Source: Rostratula benghalensis (taxonomy: Eukaryota; Chordata; Aves; Charadriiformes; Rostratulidae). Taken from it: a stretch of DNA of 64,000 nucleotides. The position numbers were made by a program, and so were the translations under genes. Below are positions 23,341-37,583 of the stretch, one piece after another. Under the pieces are notes generated by a model. It made no database searches and was not told where the DNA came from. It was given only the letters and a program-made list of their open reading frames with translations. The stretch lies in the NCBI GenBank assembly GCA_013399305.1, contig VXAI01000162.1, forward strand, positions 1,435,221 through 1,499,220, read 5' to 3'. Every line of letters starts with the position of its first letter. Positions within the stretch are counted from its first letter, which is position 1.

Positions 23341-26300
23341 CCTGACTTCAGGCTTCTTTCCTCCAGAATTCATCTTCTAAAAATGAAATCAGCAACATTT
23401 TGTATACCATATCATGAGGAATACTAAATGTTGGAGCTAATTCCATTGACATTCTAGAGCCAGAGCAGGTAGGAAAGAGCAGTAGGTGTGCAATAAAAAG
23501 ACACCCTTCTTCACACATAGTAGCTGTTTGTTTAGGAGCTCTTTCTGCAGATTCTAGGAACTAGAGCAGTCAGGCACACTAGATGAAGACCGGATTGATT
23601 ATAAACTGGAGGCTAAGATGTAGGACTAGGTGGAATCTACTTCTGGACCAGATGTTCAGACTACTATAACGAGTTTTAAGATGCCAGGAGTTCTCCTCCA
23701 CTGTCTAGAATTCTTGGTATGATTTTTAGATAGAAGTTCTTTTTTTTCTGGATTGATATCTTTAAGTTGAATTAATCAGAATTTAGAATGAAAAGTAAAA
23801 TAGTTCTGTATCGAATTGTATGGCTTAATAACAAGAACAGAAAAATGATATTTTTTTTTATTCCCCTAAAGTTGTGCTGAAATAAGTGTCTAGTTTTACT
23901 ATATCTGCATATGTGTAGATTATCTGAATATTTTTTAAAAAGTGTATTTCTTGGAATTGCTGTTAAGTTTTGTGCAATTCATCAAAGGAGCCATTTCAAA
24001 ATGCAAACTATAGTTTTAAAAATATTTGCATCAGTGATGAGGGTAAGCAAACCTCTAACATGGCCTCACAACATTACATTACCTACAATTTATTTTCATG
24101 TTTATGGAACTACTGAGATTACTCTAGGGATCTTGTTAGACACGCACCTAAATTTTATTTCTAGGAATGCTACTTTCTTATCTGAAACATACAACACATT
24201 CTTAAAAGTACTACAAAGATACAAGTCTACATAAGAGTACTTTTAATACTAGTGTGCATACGCTGTGAAGCAGATGGTATTTTCAGTAAGTTATTCATGA
24301 AGAATAAGCTTTGCATCATCCCTTGAAAGAATTAAGTATCTTGTTTGCTAGTTATATACTGTTAAAGTCTTTTTTCACCCTGTTGTTCTTGGTTTCAGTG
24401 TCCAATGGGATAAAATTAATCCCCTCAACCATATGGGTTATGCAGCATAGAGATCATAGTAGGATTTTTTAATTTATTTTTTCAAATAACTTTTATAACT
24501 TTTTTCTCTATATAATTCATGTTTTAGTGACCATATGGTAGTTGAAGTCTACAACTTTTCGACTAGTTTTAAAATTAATGTCATCCTTTTGATTACCAAA
24601 AAATCCTAGAGATTCTGAGAGATATTTGAAAATCCCTTATTCCCTAGCAGTGTTTTCAAAAAAATACTATAAATTGATTTCACGTCTTCTAAACATATTG
24701 TTCAAGAGACTAATATGATAAAGTGAGCTTTATTGCTAACCTCAATATGTGACTTTATAGTGGAAAGAACAACAATCCGCCTGATGTGGACAGCTAAAAT
24801 AATACAGGCTAGGTAATATGGTGATTTGAGAAAGCAACGCTATCTGGGAGGTTTAGCTAAATATGAACTTATTTCTATAGTTGAAAGAAAATCCTAGAAA
24901 ACTTTGGTTAGTGCCTTGGCCAGATTGTTCTCTGACTGAGAAATCCTCTGGTGGAGGCCTCCCACTGCATGAATGAACTCAGGGACTGGGAGTGTTTTGC
25001 TACCTACAGATCTCTGCCAGAAGCAGATCTCAACCTACAGGACCTATACCCTGCAGCAATAACCTAACACAGTTGTCATCATTTCTGAGTAGAAATAATA
25101 TGCCCTTTCCAGCTGTTTTATTTGGAATGACGGGTTTCAAGCTCAGTGCCAATCTTCCTAATTAGGAGGCCTTGAAGGTCTTAGCCTGAGGTTGTACAAG
25201 CAAAAGGTATTCTCCAGCACAAACTTATTTTATCCCCAATATGAGTACACTTTTGTGGACTAACCAGAGTTAGCTAATATAGAGACATACACATTTAGCT
25301 TTGGGCAAGCACCGTGAGCAGCATTTGTATTCAAGACAATAGCACTCATCAGTGTAAATTCCTGTCTACTATGCAAGGGGCATCTTTTGATCTTTTAGAA
25401 AGAGCTGGAAAATTGGATGGTATTTGCAAAAGTCTTTCAGCTGAGAAATGTCAATAAAGTAATCGTGTTGAGACCAGTACATGGTATTGACTTCTTGGAG
25501 GGGCCACAGGGATGGTTACAGGTGCAGGAATGAATTGTGTAGCTCTTGATTACATAGACCAAAATTCACAGATGAGAAATTGTGCACAGGTTCCAGTGTC
25601 TCCAGGCTGTACCCCAGTCTCTCATTTCACGTGGCAAATTGGAGTGGAAATACCAGGATACAATTTTTCAGCCGTTTTTTATGCAGTGTGTTTGGAGATG
25701 CTTTGTAAATACTTTGCCTTCAGCATACTAGTAAAGAAAGGTTACAATGAAGTGTGATTGCACTGTATGGCTGGTGCATGTTAACAAACTGGAGTAAATG
25801 TGTCACATAATTCCTTACTCAAACGTTCTTTCACAGTCTGGTTCACCACAATTATTCTTCCTCTGCAGATTTTGCAAATCTGCAGTGTTTAATATGTGTT
25901 TAATATGCAGTGTTTAATATGCAGGTCACTGCTCTCTACCCACACCACTTCCATAAATAAAAGGAAATAATTGCCAGTGGTTTAAGATTATTATTGTTCA
26001 TCTACTCCATGTGTTTTTTGTTAATCCATTAGCTTGAAAATATTACTGTTGTGGGTTTTTTTTATATATATATTTTTTTAAATACATCTGAAAGAAGCAA
26101 TCTAATGAGCATACACAAGTCTTTTCTCCTCCTTCTTAGACTTCACTACTTCAAATGCAACATTCTTTAAAGTTTGTTCTTTTAACAACTTTATAAAAAT
26201 GCCAGGATGATTGAAATACAAATGCAAGTACTTGGTGCAATATTGCAGGATTGTCTGGGTAATGTAAATTGCCTGGTAAGTGTAAATACAGGGGAAAAAA

Positions 26301-26918
26301 TGCGTAAGGGAATATGTAATACCAGTGCTTTCTTGCCAAGAAGGTAAGCGTATCATATGTAGGAAGGAGAAAGTGGTAGACTAGTGAGTCCACTGCTAGA
26401 AATACCAAATATAGGTTTTCTTGATATCAAATTAAGATCTTCAGTTCTGCTGATTGATACATGCCATCCTTGATGTTCCTGGAGTAGCCAGCAGCATGTA
26501 GGAAATTAACAGTGTTTACTAGAGCTGCAGATGAGCACTTGAAAATAATCTTCCTGTTGTTTACATGTTAATATCTTCCTAAAATTCAGTGAAGTATTTC
26601 TCAGGAAAGGTTCCTTATTCAGTGACCACAGAGGAGGGGAGCTACAACAACAGCTTCTGAAAATACAGGTATCTAAGGATGACATCTAATGCTTCAGACT
26701 GATTGTTACTTTGGCAATACAAGGGAACATTTTAGCTACAGGGTGTATGCATGTAACCCTTTTAGATTTTCATGTGTGAGTCCTGGAATATAAATATTTC
26801 ATATTTTTATTTTGGTTTCTGTAAATATTAAGCAAAAATAATGGTTAAACATAGCAAAACCCAGAAGATAGATATCATTTTACAACACATGAAGATTTCA
26901 AAGCATGACACATTAATA
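23341..26918. other. Noncoding DNA
   Basis: Long AT-rich stretch. The 107-codon frame at 23911-24234 (+) and the frames at 25512-25757 (+) and 26102-26408 (-) have no recognisable domains. A short tandem of 'gtgtttaatat' occurs at 25885-25920, and a T-rich/TATA run at 26051-26082. Confidence 0.55.
25885..25920. repeat. Three copies of an 11-bp unit
   Basis: 'gtgtttaatat' occurs at 25885-25895, 25896-25906 and 25910-25920; the third is offset by three bases (gca). Seen directly. Confidence 0.9.
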
Positions 26919-27152
26919 TAAGAATATACATAGGGGTATATCAGATTAGACCAAATGTTCAGCCAGTTTGTATCTTGACTAAAACAGATAAATAATATGG
27001 TATTGACAGCCTAAGGAAGAGTCTAACATGACAACAACATTGCACAGGATTTTTCCTAGGAGTTCCTGTGCCATAATGGTAGGTTTGCATTTAATGATTC
27101 CCAAATGGGCTTTTATCCAATTCATTTGTCTAGGCAGTTTTGGAACCTTTTA
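26919..27152 (+). mobile_element. Ancient amniote interspersed repeat, second copy
   Basis: This is the same family as the copy at 19007, better kept at its right end. The left part reads 'aagaatatacataggg' and 'tatcagattagaccaaatgt', matching the 'ggtcagaccaa.ggt' core. The middle reads 'cctaggagttcctgtgcc'. The right part has 'ttaatgattcccaaatgggc', 'ttttatcca', 'catttgtctag' and 'ttttggaacctttt', matching the '..atttgtctagttccttttgaa' end of the family. It is decayed, with no coding content. The family name is uncertain. Confidence 0.6.
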
Positions 27153-30100
27153 AAAAAAGTTTACAAAGAGTTTCTTGCCTTAATTTCTTGTTGAGTGAGA
27201 CAAGTTATATGTCCCTTCTTTTCTCTTTTTGGGGGGTTGTGTTTTGTGTTGTTGTTTTAATTGTAAGTCATTCCTTTACTCCCGATACCAGAAAAAAATA
27301 ATGAACAGTCTATATACAACTTTTCCAGACCACTGAGAATTTAGTAGTCTATTACATTTCTCTTCTATTTATCCCTTATCCAGACTGGAGCATTCTTGAC
27401 TGTTTCATAATTCCAGATACAGAAAACCTGTAACGAAGCCAAGCTGCATATTTTAAACAGTTGAATAGAAAGAGGTCTCCATGGCCTTCTTTAGGCATTA
27501 GCTGATCTTGGTCATTTGAAATTTAGTCAATACGTTGTTGTTTGTTTGGGAAGTGTGTACATCTTTGAGTCTACCCTTTATAATTCTTCTTAGAAATATG
27601 TGTGATAATACAAAACAGCAAATCTAAATGATTTACATGTGATCTTTGTGGTAATTTGAAATTAAAAAAAAAAAAAATCAGTCCCTCAACTGTGGTCTTT
27701 GACATGCACATATCTAAGTAGGGCAAGATCCCCTTATGTACGCTGAAGTCAATTAACTGACATGGTATACTATTAATAATGACACTTCCAAACCTGATGT
27801 TACTGGCAAGGGCTTTGTTCAGACTTGAGTTTTGGAAAGTTTTGCCTGAGTTCGTGTGAAAATATAGATGGAAATTAATGATGAGATTAGGAGTGGAAAA
27901 AATTGACTTTACTGGCTTTAAAGGTTTGGGGTTTTTTTTACAAGACAGAGCAAAGCAGAATTAGGGAGATTCAATCTCTTCTTGACAGATATCACCCAGG
28001 TTTTAACATTTCCCAACTGCTAGTTTTGTGCTGTATCTTTTAAAACAAATACTAGTTAGCTCTAAGTTTGCAATTTTGAGCTAGATTTTAAATACTTTAT
28101 GCCAACTCTTTCTATATATACTTCCAGTTGTATGGATTCTGTGGAAACCCAAATTATGGCAAGATGAGAAATAGAATTAGTCATTCAGCAGTTCCCATCT
28201 TGCCATGATTCTTTACTGCAAAACATCCTTTTTGTGTGTGCAGTGGAAGAAACAGCATTAACACCCTCCCACAGCTGTTTGGAGAGCTTACACAGATCCA
28301 CCCCTTCTGCTGCTTTGATGCTCAGTAATTGTTGCATGGACAGTCATGGACCCTCTATTTGTTTAACAAAAACCACTTTGGACTTTGGCATATGGCAATG
28401 CTTGTGTTGGGAATGACATCACCCAAACAGTTGGCCGTCAGATGGAAATGGGACTCTTCATTGCAAGGATCTTTGTAATGGTGGTGTCATACTGATAAGA
28501 ATCCCCAAACCAGTCTTCTACTGCTTGTAGTGCTACTTGACCACTCCAGTGCATGCATGGTCCATTTTCAGGAGCTTTTCTAAATGACATAGAAAACATC
28601 TCCTTACCGTCTTAAAAGTATGTGCGAAAGACTGTCCTACATGAACATTTCTACATCTGCAACAAGTTTCTACAGGCTATTTTCAAGTGGCTTACCTAGG
28701 TACCATTTGATCAGTTCCCCAGCAGGAGCTCACTGGGACACTGTATTCAGGACACTAATCAAGACATTTAAGCTAACAAATTGAATGAGGCACAGCAGGA
28801 GCTGCCTGGAGGAATCTCTACAATTCACTGAAATTCCCACCTGGAGAGACCCTGTAACTGTAGCTCCTCAGTAAAATAATTAATTGTGACGGAAGATGGC
28901 TTGAAATTCAGTCAGTCATTTACCTTCAAGTCTGTCCCTTGTCTCCAACCAGTCCATTAACTCATCTATGCAGAGACTGACCTGGAAAATCCTGCCCACC
29001 CAGTAAATTCATTACTGGGTATGCACATAGGCATAGCCATGATATCCAGCTACCCCATGGTTGCAACTGTGGACAAACTTGAGCTTCATACTTAGAATTT
29101 ATGTTCCATAGCCTGTGCCACAGGAGAGGAACAGGAGAGCGGTATCAGCTGGAAGGGAAACAGAAAGGCAACAGTCATGGGCTATTACCTCCTGCAAACT
29201 GTTAATATTTGCAACCAAATTACCCTTCCACCCAAGAAATCAAAATATTTTGCCTTGCCCTGCTTAATAATGTGACACTGTTTCTGTTCTTAGCAACTGT
29301 AAAAGTTCTCAATATCCCACCAAATTCTTCCTTCAGGATCCTTTGACATAAGGAAAAATTCTGGATACCTGATGATATTTGCAATGGCACTACTGGAAGT
29401 TTGTGTTCAGGTTTAGGGGATTAACTAGGTAATGGCCTTTTGACCACGGTAATGGTTCTTTTTGCTAAAGTATGGGAGTTCTGCCAGCTATCAGTAGTAG
29501 GACTGGGCCTAGAGGGTATGGAAAACTGTGGTGTGAGAAACAGCAGTGAAGTCTTTTACTACTGTTATGTCATTGAGAGCATGCCTCCTGGTTTGTCTTT
29601 AAAATAAAAAATTTGGATTTAAAATAGCCACACAACACCCCTCAGAAAAATTTATAGTATATCTCTCTTATTAGTGAGAGCTGACAGTGATACAGTTCTC
29701 TTGTCAATCACCAGCCTGTTTGGTTTGCTTTCGTAAATTTAAAATACTCCCAAAGAGCCCTACAACAGTTAGAACTACTCTTCCATGTTCTCCTGTGCTA
29801 GTGAGGATACGATCAACAGAAGCTTCATTTGGAATCATCTGCCTAGACTGGCACATTGGCATCTAAAATGAAATGTTGTCCCATTAGAATAAATATTTTT
29901 TAAATGTATTGTTCAGTTTACTAATGTCATGATTTTAAAATTAAAGTATAGGGTGAGCACTGTTTCAGAGAGCTCTTTTATCACTTTGGCTTTTGCAAAT
30001 ACAGGTAGGTTGACACATTGTCATTATTATAATTTAGCAATACCGCTAGATGTTTCTTTCCCACCTCTGCCATCCCTGCAAATAAAAATAATAAAAAGTA

Positions 30101-30811
30101 AAAATAACAATTTTATTGAAGTGTTGCACATTATTTTGTCCTTGCCTGCCAGTCTTTCAGTAATGCACAAAATGTCAGTGTCGCTCCCTTAAAGTTCTTG
30201 CAGAGGTGGTGTACTTTGAAATACATTCTTCCAGACAATTGTCTCCCTACTGAAATCTGAACCTTGTTTTATCTGGGATTTTATTAAAACCTCCAAACTC
30301 CTATTTCCTCAAGGATGCTACTTAAAATGACAGTTCTTTAACTGTGTGATTAGTGACAAGATGCCACAGATGGAATATTTGGTATCTCAAAAAATATTTT
30401 GTAAACCTTTTACCCCTCTGGGAACATTAGCTCCTGTTTACTACACTGAGCTTCAGAAACAGCTAGTAACATGCCAGAGCTGAATTATCCTTAGACATGA
30501 ACGCTGGTTAAGTGCATGCCTTGCTGTCAACAATTTTAGTTGACACAGTAATTTTTTTTTTCTCTTTAGTCTGAGCAAAATTTAAGTTTAACATAACCTG
30601 AAAAGTTGACCCCCTCCTAATTGGCAGATATGCCTGGGAAATGTTGTAGCTTGTATGCCACAGAAAGAACACAAAGACTGCAAATGAATATGAATATAAA
30701 TTAATATGAACTATCACACATGTTTGCCTAGATTAAGAGTATGTCTGTGATATATTTAAGCAATTAACTATGTCTCTCAGTTTCTGGTCCAAAAGCCTTT
30801 ATAGATTTGTC

Positions 30812-30911
30812 TTCTTTGTTTTGTTTTGTGTTGTTTTGTCTGACCAGTCTCTCTGTTTTGTTTTTCTTTTTGGTTTTTTTTTTTGTTTGTTTGTTTTTTT
30901 GTTTTTTTAAA
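30812..30911. repeat. (TTTTG)n / (TTTG)n low-complexity block
   Basis: Two T/G-rich blocks are separated by a short 'ctgaccagtctctct' stretch. Seen directly. Confidence 0.93.
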
Positions 30912-33909
30912 ATAGATGATTCCAGTCTTGCTGTTGTGTCACTAATTAGTTTTGTTGCTGAAGTAGCATGATCTAAAAGTAAAACATTCTGTACTTGAAA
31001 TAAGGACCTCTCACATATGCATCACTATTGCTGGGAACATACTTCTTGTAGTTCTTAAAACCTCTGCAAACTTTTACTTAATTACAAAAATATTTTGAAT
31101 AAGTGCAAAATATATTCACTGGTCTGTAGAGCTTTTTCCATGATTGATTTTTGCATATACACTTCTGAAGACTTGTGGTGTAGTGATATTAAATCTTGGT
31201 TGCCCAGTTATACAACATTTTATACAAAATGTTTCTAGGGTGTCCCACATTTCATAACTTGGCTCGTAACTTTTCATAAGCAGATTCAAGCGCACAGCCT
31301 GCCTCCAGAACTCCTTGCATTCATTTTTTGCCTCCTCCTCCCCTGCTTCACATTACTGTTCCATCCTTCTAACTCACCAGTTTTTTATGCTACAGAACTG
31401 TAGCATCTCCTCATTTCCCACCTCTGCCACCTGCATTGGTTGGTGTAAATTCCTTCACAAAGGTGAGCAGCTCCATGTATGCATCCATTCTCACACTGCT
31501 GTTTACCTTCAATTTTCACACTACCCACCTCTTTTCAGGAGTCTTTGCTCCCATATTGGGGTGTCCACAAAACTTGAATGTCCCTCCTGATGGCAGCTTT
31601 CCCTGATGCAGACTCCTGAGTCTCCCACACACAGGGCACGTGGAAATCTATTTCCCACCTCCCTAGTGATGGTGGCCATGCAAGGTGGGCTTTCAATGTT
31701 CATTCAACAAAAGGAAAAAGTGTTTTCTTTGGACAACTCCTTCTTTTCTGTCACACTTCCCCTTTTTTATCTGCTGGGAAGGGGAAACTAAAGCTTGTGT
31801 TATTGCCTAGTTTTAACTAAGACTCTGTTTTGACAAGACTCACATTATAGATACAAAATTGAAGATATAACTGATTAATCTATATAGTAACTTCTTAAAA
31901 GCCATGGAAATATCAGAAATGTGAGTGAAAATGAGAGCTTTATATTCCAGCTATGGACATTTTGGTTAAGCTATTTCACTAACATCACCGAAGTAATAGT
32001 ATTTGAATGAAATTGCAGTTGTTTCTCATAAAGAAATGGAGGAAGTCTGGTCTGGACTGAACAGTCAGAAGAAGAGACAGAGTAGATTAAAAGTGTATGA
32101 AGCAGAAATCCATATAGGAATTGATCAGACACTTATTGCCAAACATATAAACATGAAAATGCCTCCCACAAACATATCTCTACTTGCAAATACACCAAAG
32201 GAAATATGTCAGCATATAGTTCAAAGCAAACTTTTTTTTTTTAAAGTTGGTGGAAGCGCAGTTGCTCAGAATACAGATTATCTGAAAGTGCAATAAAGAC
32301 ATTTTTTCAAGGCTAATCTAATCTTGCATTGACAGCACTGTACAATTATTCTGTATAATGTAAGCCACTGCAGAAACGTTGAGGCTGGCAACATCTCATG
32401 GTGACTCTGGAATCATGGAATAGAAATTACAATTAAGCAATTTAAAAGCAATGCAACTGCATTGGTATGATGCTGTGTCCAAACTGTATTCCTGATGCCT
32501 TTGATGTAATGTTGTATTTTCGTTAGGACATGTGCGTCAGGCTGAGCTGCCTCATACAGGCACAGCAGCTTGGTTAGCATTAGCTTCAGGATCTCAGTGA
32601 TCTGCAGTGTGATGGAAGGATATTCTGTGTAGTCCCTTGCTTACAAACAAGAAGAGTGCTTTCTCTAACTATTTTTTTAAAAAAAGGTGGTTATTGAGTG
32701 TGTCACTGCAAAGTTTGTGAGCTAATGACTTCTCTTTACTTTCATGTTTCTGATGAATTATCACTATTCTCAACAGTTAATTGCTGTTAAACATCTCTGA
32801 ATCATTTAAATCTGCAAAGAAACTTTTTTTCTGTGCTCCAGCAGAACACTCATCTTTAGCCAGCAACATTTGGGCGAGACCTCTTGAAGCTGAAATTTGC
32901 AGTATTCACTTCACTTACAAGACAATGTCGCACTGGGAAGCATCAGAAACATAAATACTGTACTGGGAAAAAAAATTAGAATGCAATTGGTGCTCCTCAT
33001 GTTGATTTTAAGGTTTGCATTTGTCTTCTCCCCTCTTATGCTCTAATACAAATTTCTGTGCCTGTCTTCAAACACACAATATACAGACCTTGTAACACAA
33101 CAAACTGGTGTATGAATTGAGTTGTGCAGAGTCAGATTGTTGTGCTGGGAGAGCTATTCCTGAAGGACATACCAATTTGTGATTTGTGCTTGTATGTAAT
33201 TCTGCTGTGACTAGACAGATGGGTGGCTATAAATGAAGTATCTTCCTATTCCCTCTGAGACGTATGCAGTAACGTCCTTCTTTAGATGTTCTGTCATGGC
33301 AATGCACACAATTAGCTACAGAATATTAGTTACTCTGCAGGATGCAAATCAACATCTTTCTCTAAGTGTAGTAAAGGCACAAACCTATCAAATGATATCA
33401 AGATACCAGATTTTCACATATACTCAGCTTGTATTAGTGATTTGGTTGCTCACCAGCTGAGTCAGGGGGAGAGCGCATAATGAATGGACAATCTTATGTT
33501 TATTTTTAATGAACCACAATTTAATGTTTTCATCTCCTTGCCCATTTAAATGCAAAAGAGCCCATTTCACTTTGTAATGAAGTATATACACTGATGTAAA
33601 ACTTCATTGAAATATCAATTTCTTCCAAAGCTTCTTATGGAGATGTAAAAGCTTCACAGTAGAGACTGACATTGTGGTTAAACACCATTAAGGATCTAAG
33701 ACAGAAGCAGACCCTTCTTTCACATCCTTTATATAGAAAAGTGAAATACATCCTGCTGTTAAATTTAATAGTTTTTTAGTCTGGAGCATTTACCTGAAAT
33801 TCTTTTTTGACCTTAGCTATGCCAATAGGTGTCTGCTATCTGTCATGAACTTGATGTGTAGATTGCTTTAACTGAACAATAGATGGGTTGGATTAAACAC
33901 CTTAATTTA

Positions 33910-33928
33910 AGATAGATAGATAGATATA
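33910..33928. repeat. (GATA)n short tract
   Basis: Four GATA units lead into ATATA. Too short to be a GATA satellite. Seen directly. Confidence 0.9.
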
Positions 33929-34231
33929 TAAAGACCTGATCTCTGCCAAGGATCATAAATAGACTGAGGATCTGTCATTTCTGTTCTTAGACATGAAGTC
34001 TCTTGCAAAATCCTGCTTTGAATATGAATGCCCTCTGGGTGCTCTAACTGGGACCTGCAACCCCAGAACATGACATAGTTTTGGAAGCAGAGAATGCCAT
34101 TGGTAGCCTCTGTAAAATGCCTACCTTTCTTAGTCACTATGCAGCAGATGTAGCAATTCTATTCACACCTATTTTATCATGAGCCATGTTGTGGCTCTTC
34201 TTGCCATACTTCTGTTTTGAGCAGTTAGTCA

Positions 34232-34466
34232 AGCATCAAGCTGCAACAGGGTAGGTTTAGACTGAACATTAGGAAAGAATTTTTCACAGAAAGAGTGGTC
34301 ACTGGAATAGGCTGCCCAGGGAGGAGGTTGAGTCCCCATCCCTGAATGTGTTTAAGAGTCGTTTAGATGTGGTGTTGGGAGAGGACTTTGTAGAGTAGGG
34401 CAGGTGGTTGGACTTGATTATCCCAAAGGTCTCCCAACCTGAATGATTCTGTGACTCTATGATATC
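34232..34466 (+). mobile_element. CR1 LINE 3' fragment
   Basis: Sense-oriented CR1 3' end. It has the end of the ORF2 coding part ('ggaaagaatttttcacagaa', 'aggctgcccagggagg', 'gagtccccatccctgaatgt') and then the tail ('ggttggacttgattatccca', 'ggtctcccaacc', 'gattctgtgactctatga'). It is truncated at about 34232 and moderately diverged. No usable frame remains. Confidence 0.92.
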
Positions 34467-37400
34467 ACATTTCTCAGAACAAAATTAGTAACCTTCTGGA
34501 GGAGCTAATTTATCTCTATTGATTATAAGGTAGCATAGGGATGATCGGCTAGAGAAAGTTTTCTGAAAGCTTGTTGTGTAAATTAACATTTGATAACCTC
34601 ATCCTTAAATACAGCAAAACTTTTAAGGATTGCAGTCTGTGTCTTCACAATCTATTTTCTGTTAGCATTTCATTTAGCAGGAAATTACACTTATTCTAAA
34701 GCTTGGGTATGGCTTTTGGAACGACTAAGTCGCCACCAATTTTTAAATCATAAAGCAAGTTCACAAATTTCTTTGTTCACATGCACTTTTTTCACTGCAT
34801 TCAGGCAGTACCCGTACCCATAAACACAGCTTCCGCTCGCCTACTCCTGGATAAGAGTTCTGTATGTTCAGATCTGCTTTATTTTAAGCTTTCTTTTGAT
34901 ATGTGATGAAGCATGACAAGTTTGCATCCAAATCTTACAATTTATTGCATGTTAAGCCCTTAGAGAAGACAGACAATATTATGTTGTTAATAATCCATTT
35001 CTTTCCTATTTCCAGAAGAACTTGCTGATGAGTCTTGATGATACTGCAAAAATAGGAGAGAGAAAACATGTCCACAGCATTTAAAGTGAAAAGGCCTTTA
35101 AGAAAATGAGTGTTGGCTCAATAATTCTGGAAATCCAGAAAAAAACGATCTCCATATCAAAGTCAAATAAGGACCTTTCACAGCAATCCAAGCCAAATTT
35201 TAAGACATTTCAGAAAGTTTAAGAGTAGATTAAGCAATTCATGTAGCTATCAGCACTTGTGGAGGTTTGGAGGTTTTTGTTTTGGTTTTGTTTGTTTGTT
35301 TCATACCAACTTTCCAGCAAATTTGCATGTGTTTTGGAAGAATTTTCAGTTTTGTGATTGTTAAGACAAGTAACCATGTCTTCAGGAACACAAATTTATT
35401 CTTCTACTTACGGCAGTATTTATGGTTTTCCAGTGGAGGAACTATTGAAGGGTTAAGGCTTTAGCCTTACCCTACTTGAACTCAAGCCTGTTATATTACT
35501 GCAACTCTGCAAAACTTCAAACCATCTGTTAAGTTCCTTCTGAGAGTTCTGACTCGAGAGTTCTTGAAAGGGAATGAAGCTCACCCTGGCCCCAAGCCTC
35601 TTCCAACATAGATAGCACTGAAAGCAGTTTAATAACTTAAGCATAACCATCATCTTGTGTTTGATTTTCTTCTCTAAAAAAGAAAAAAATATATTAAAAA
35701 ATCACTGTCAAATCCACATTTTTATTTTAAAGAATGATTGCTTGATCATGTTCTTTTTCATTCTTGTACTTCTCTAGTATATTTGTTAAGCTCTAGAAAT
35801 GTCTCGAAAGCAGGAATGCTAAAACAGAAGCATTTTCAAGAGTTCTCTAAGGGAATGAATTTTCTGTGCTGATAACAGAAATGGTTTTTCATTCAGTCTG
35901 TGCAGAAATTGATGCAAGTATGGTAGACCCAAATATGCACTACTAAGATTAGAATCGTATAAAGCTCTTCATTTCTGAAAGGATCCACTGGATCTAATTA
36001 TTTTGTATCACCTCGGTGTTAATTTTGTAAATGTAATGTCAATATGAATTATTACTTTGAAACAAATGAGGTTTATTCCATTCAATTTGAAGACAGGTAA
36101 ACAGCCTCACACACTTTTAAAATATATTGCTTCTAGTATAGCTAGTGTACATTAGCTAATGGCCAGGCTAAAAGTAGCAAGTCATCCTGTAATTCTTTAA
36201 AAGCATATAGGCTGGTAGTGGGTATACCATGCTGAATTTGTCAGTACAGCCCTTGCATTCATTCCTCTCGCCTGACAGCAGCTTCATTCTCTCGCTTGGG
36301 CTTTGGCCAACTCAAATTAACTACTTAGTCTGAAGCATGTATTACAAGTATTGTGCCGGATCTGCATAGTATTGACAAGTTTTTGGAGAAAGCCTTGTGC
36401 CCCAGAGGTCTAACATGTCTAGCCAATTTGGAGTGACTATTAGAAACCCCATTCCTGTTCCCTATGCCCATTCATTCTGGCTGTAATTTGAAGAAAACTC
36501 TTCCTTTGGAAAAAAAAAAAAAATAAAAAATTGAGTTGGAACAGCCTCATGTTTGTTAACTTGAGTGTCAGTGTATTGTGAATAGATGTCTTATATATAC
36601 AAAATCTGTTAAAGTAGTATGGCAAGCTCAGTTTTATATCCAGATGACTGACTTATACAGTGTTTGTGAAACATGATTTCTGAGCTTTTAAGTTCAAATT
36701 TCAGGTCACTTCCATTAGCAAATTCAGAACAAAAGTTTGGCTAGCATTGGTTGCTTCACGGAAAACTTTTGAAATGATGACAGGCAGGATGCTGGACACT
36801 TCCTCAGTTCCTCTGATTCTTTGCTACTGAAGCCTTTGATAACTGCTAATCCAACAAAGGTCTAACATTATTTTTAAAGCCAGCTTCTCATTTTCTTAGA
36901 AACCACCAGATGCTGCTTTGATCCCATTTTGCATCTCTTGTCTTTTAGTCTTATTTAAAATTTACTGTGTCCGCTTTGGAGCTCTTTAAATATGCTCACA
37001 TCTGCTCTTTTGTTGTTCATCAGAAAAACCTACTCACAATTTTATCTCCTTAAAACTAAATTCTGTATCTCCTAACAGCATTTCCTTTTTTTGATGTGAG
37101 AAGTTAGCTAGTAATTAGAGTCCTGAGGATCCTTTGTGTTAGAGGAGAATATGACAATGAGGTTGAATCCCTCTTTGTACTTCCCTTGTGAAATAAATAG
37201 GGTTGTGTCAAAGTACTGTTCCTGAAGCCCAGTATGGTAAAGAGGTAAAGCTTTTGTTCACACATTCAGTTCTGCCACCTAGCTGCTTTGTTGCCTGCTG
37301 CCTCTGCTTCTCTCTGTATTTTTTTGATCACCCTGCCTCAGAGATAGGCAGGCCTTTGTACAATCCAGTGGATACGTTGAAACATTGTGCTCACATCTAC

Positions 37401-37583
37401 CTGGCACCAGCCTTTGGGCAAGGAAGTGGCCTGGGTTTGTTCTGTCCTGAAACTCCTTCCCTGGGCCAGCCCAGTAGCTGTCCCAACCATCTGGTAAACA
37501 GAGCATTGGCAACAGCAACAGCCCCAACTTCCCAAGTCATTTAACCAAAGCATAACCTGTCTGAGAAGCTGTGGATGAAACAC
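34467..37583. other. Noncoding DNA, GC-richer at 37200-37560
   Basis: No gene is recognised. It contains a (TTTG)n tract at 35275-35302 and an A13 run at 36510-36522. Between 37200 and 37560 the GC content rises and open frames overlap on both strands (113 codons +, 138 codons -). The minus frame runs through the CR1 tail at 37584, which argues against a host protein. Confidence 0.5.

Larger units (their letters stand above)
27153..34231. other. Noncoding DNA with low-complexity tracts
   Basis: No gene is recognised. It holds an A14 run near 27664, a GGGGTTTTTTT tract at 27927-27939, the T/G block at 30812-30911, a GC-richer pyrimidine-biased patch at 31270-31700, (GATA)n at 33910-33928, and a possible regulatory patch at 33480-33660 with ATGCAAA at 33550-33556. 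The open frames at 31315-31590 and 32003-32296 look random. Confidence 0.55.
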
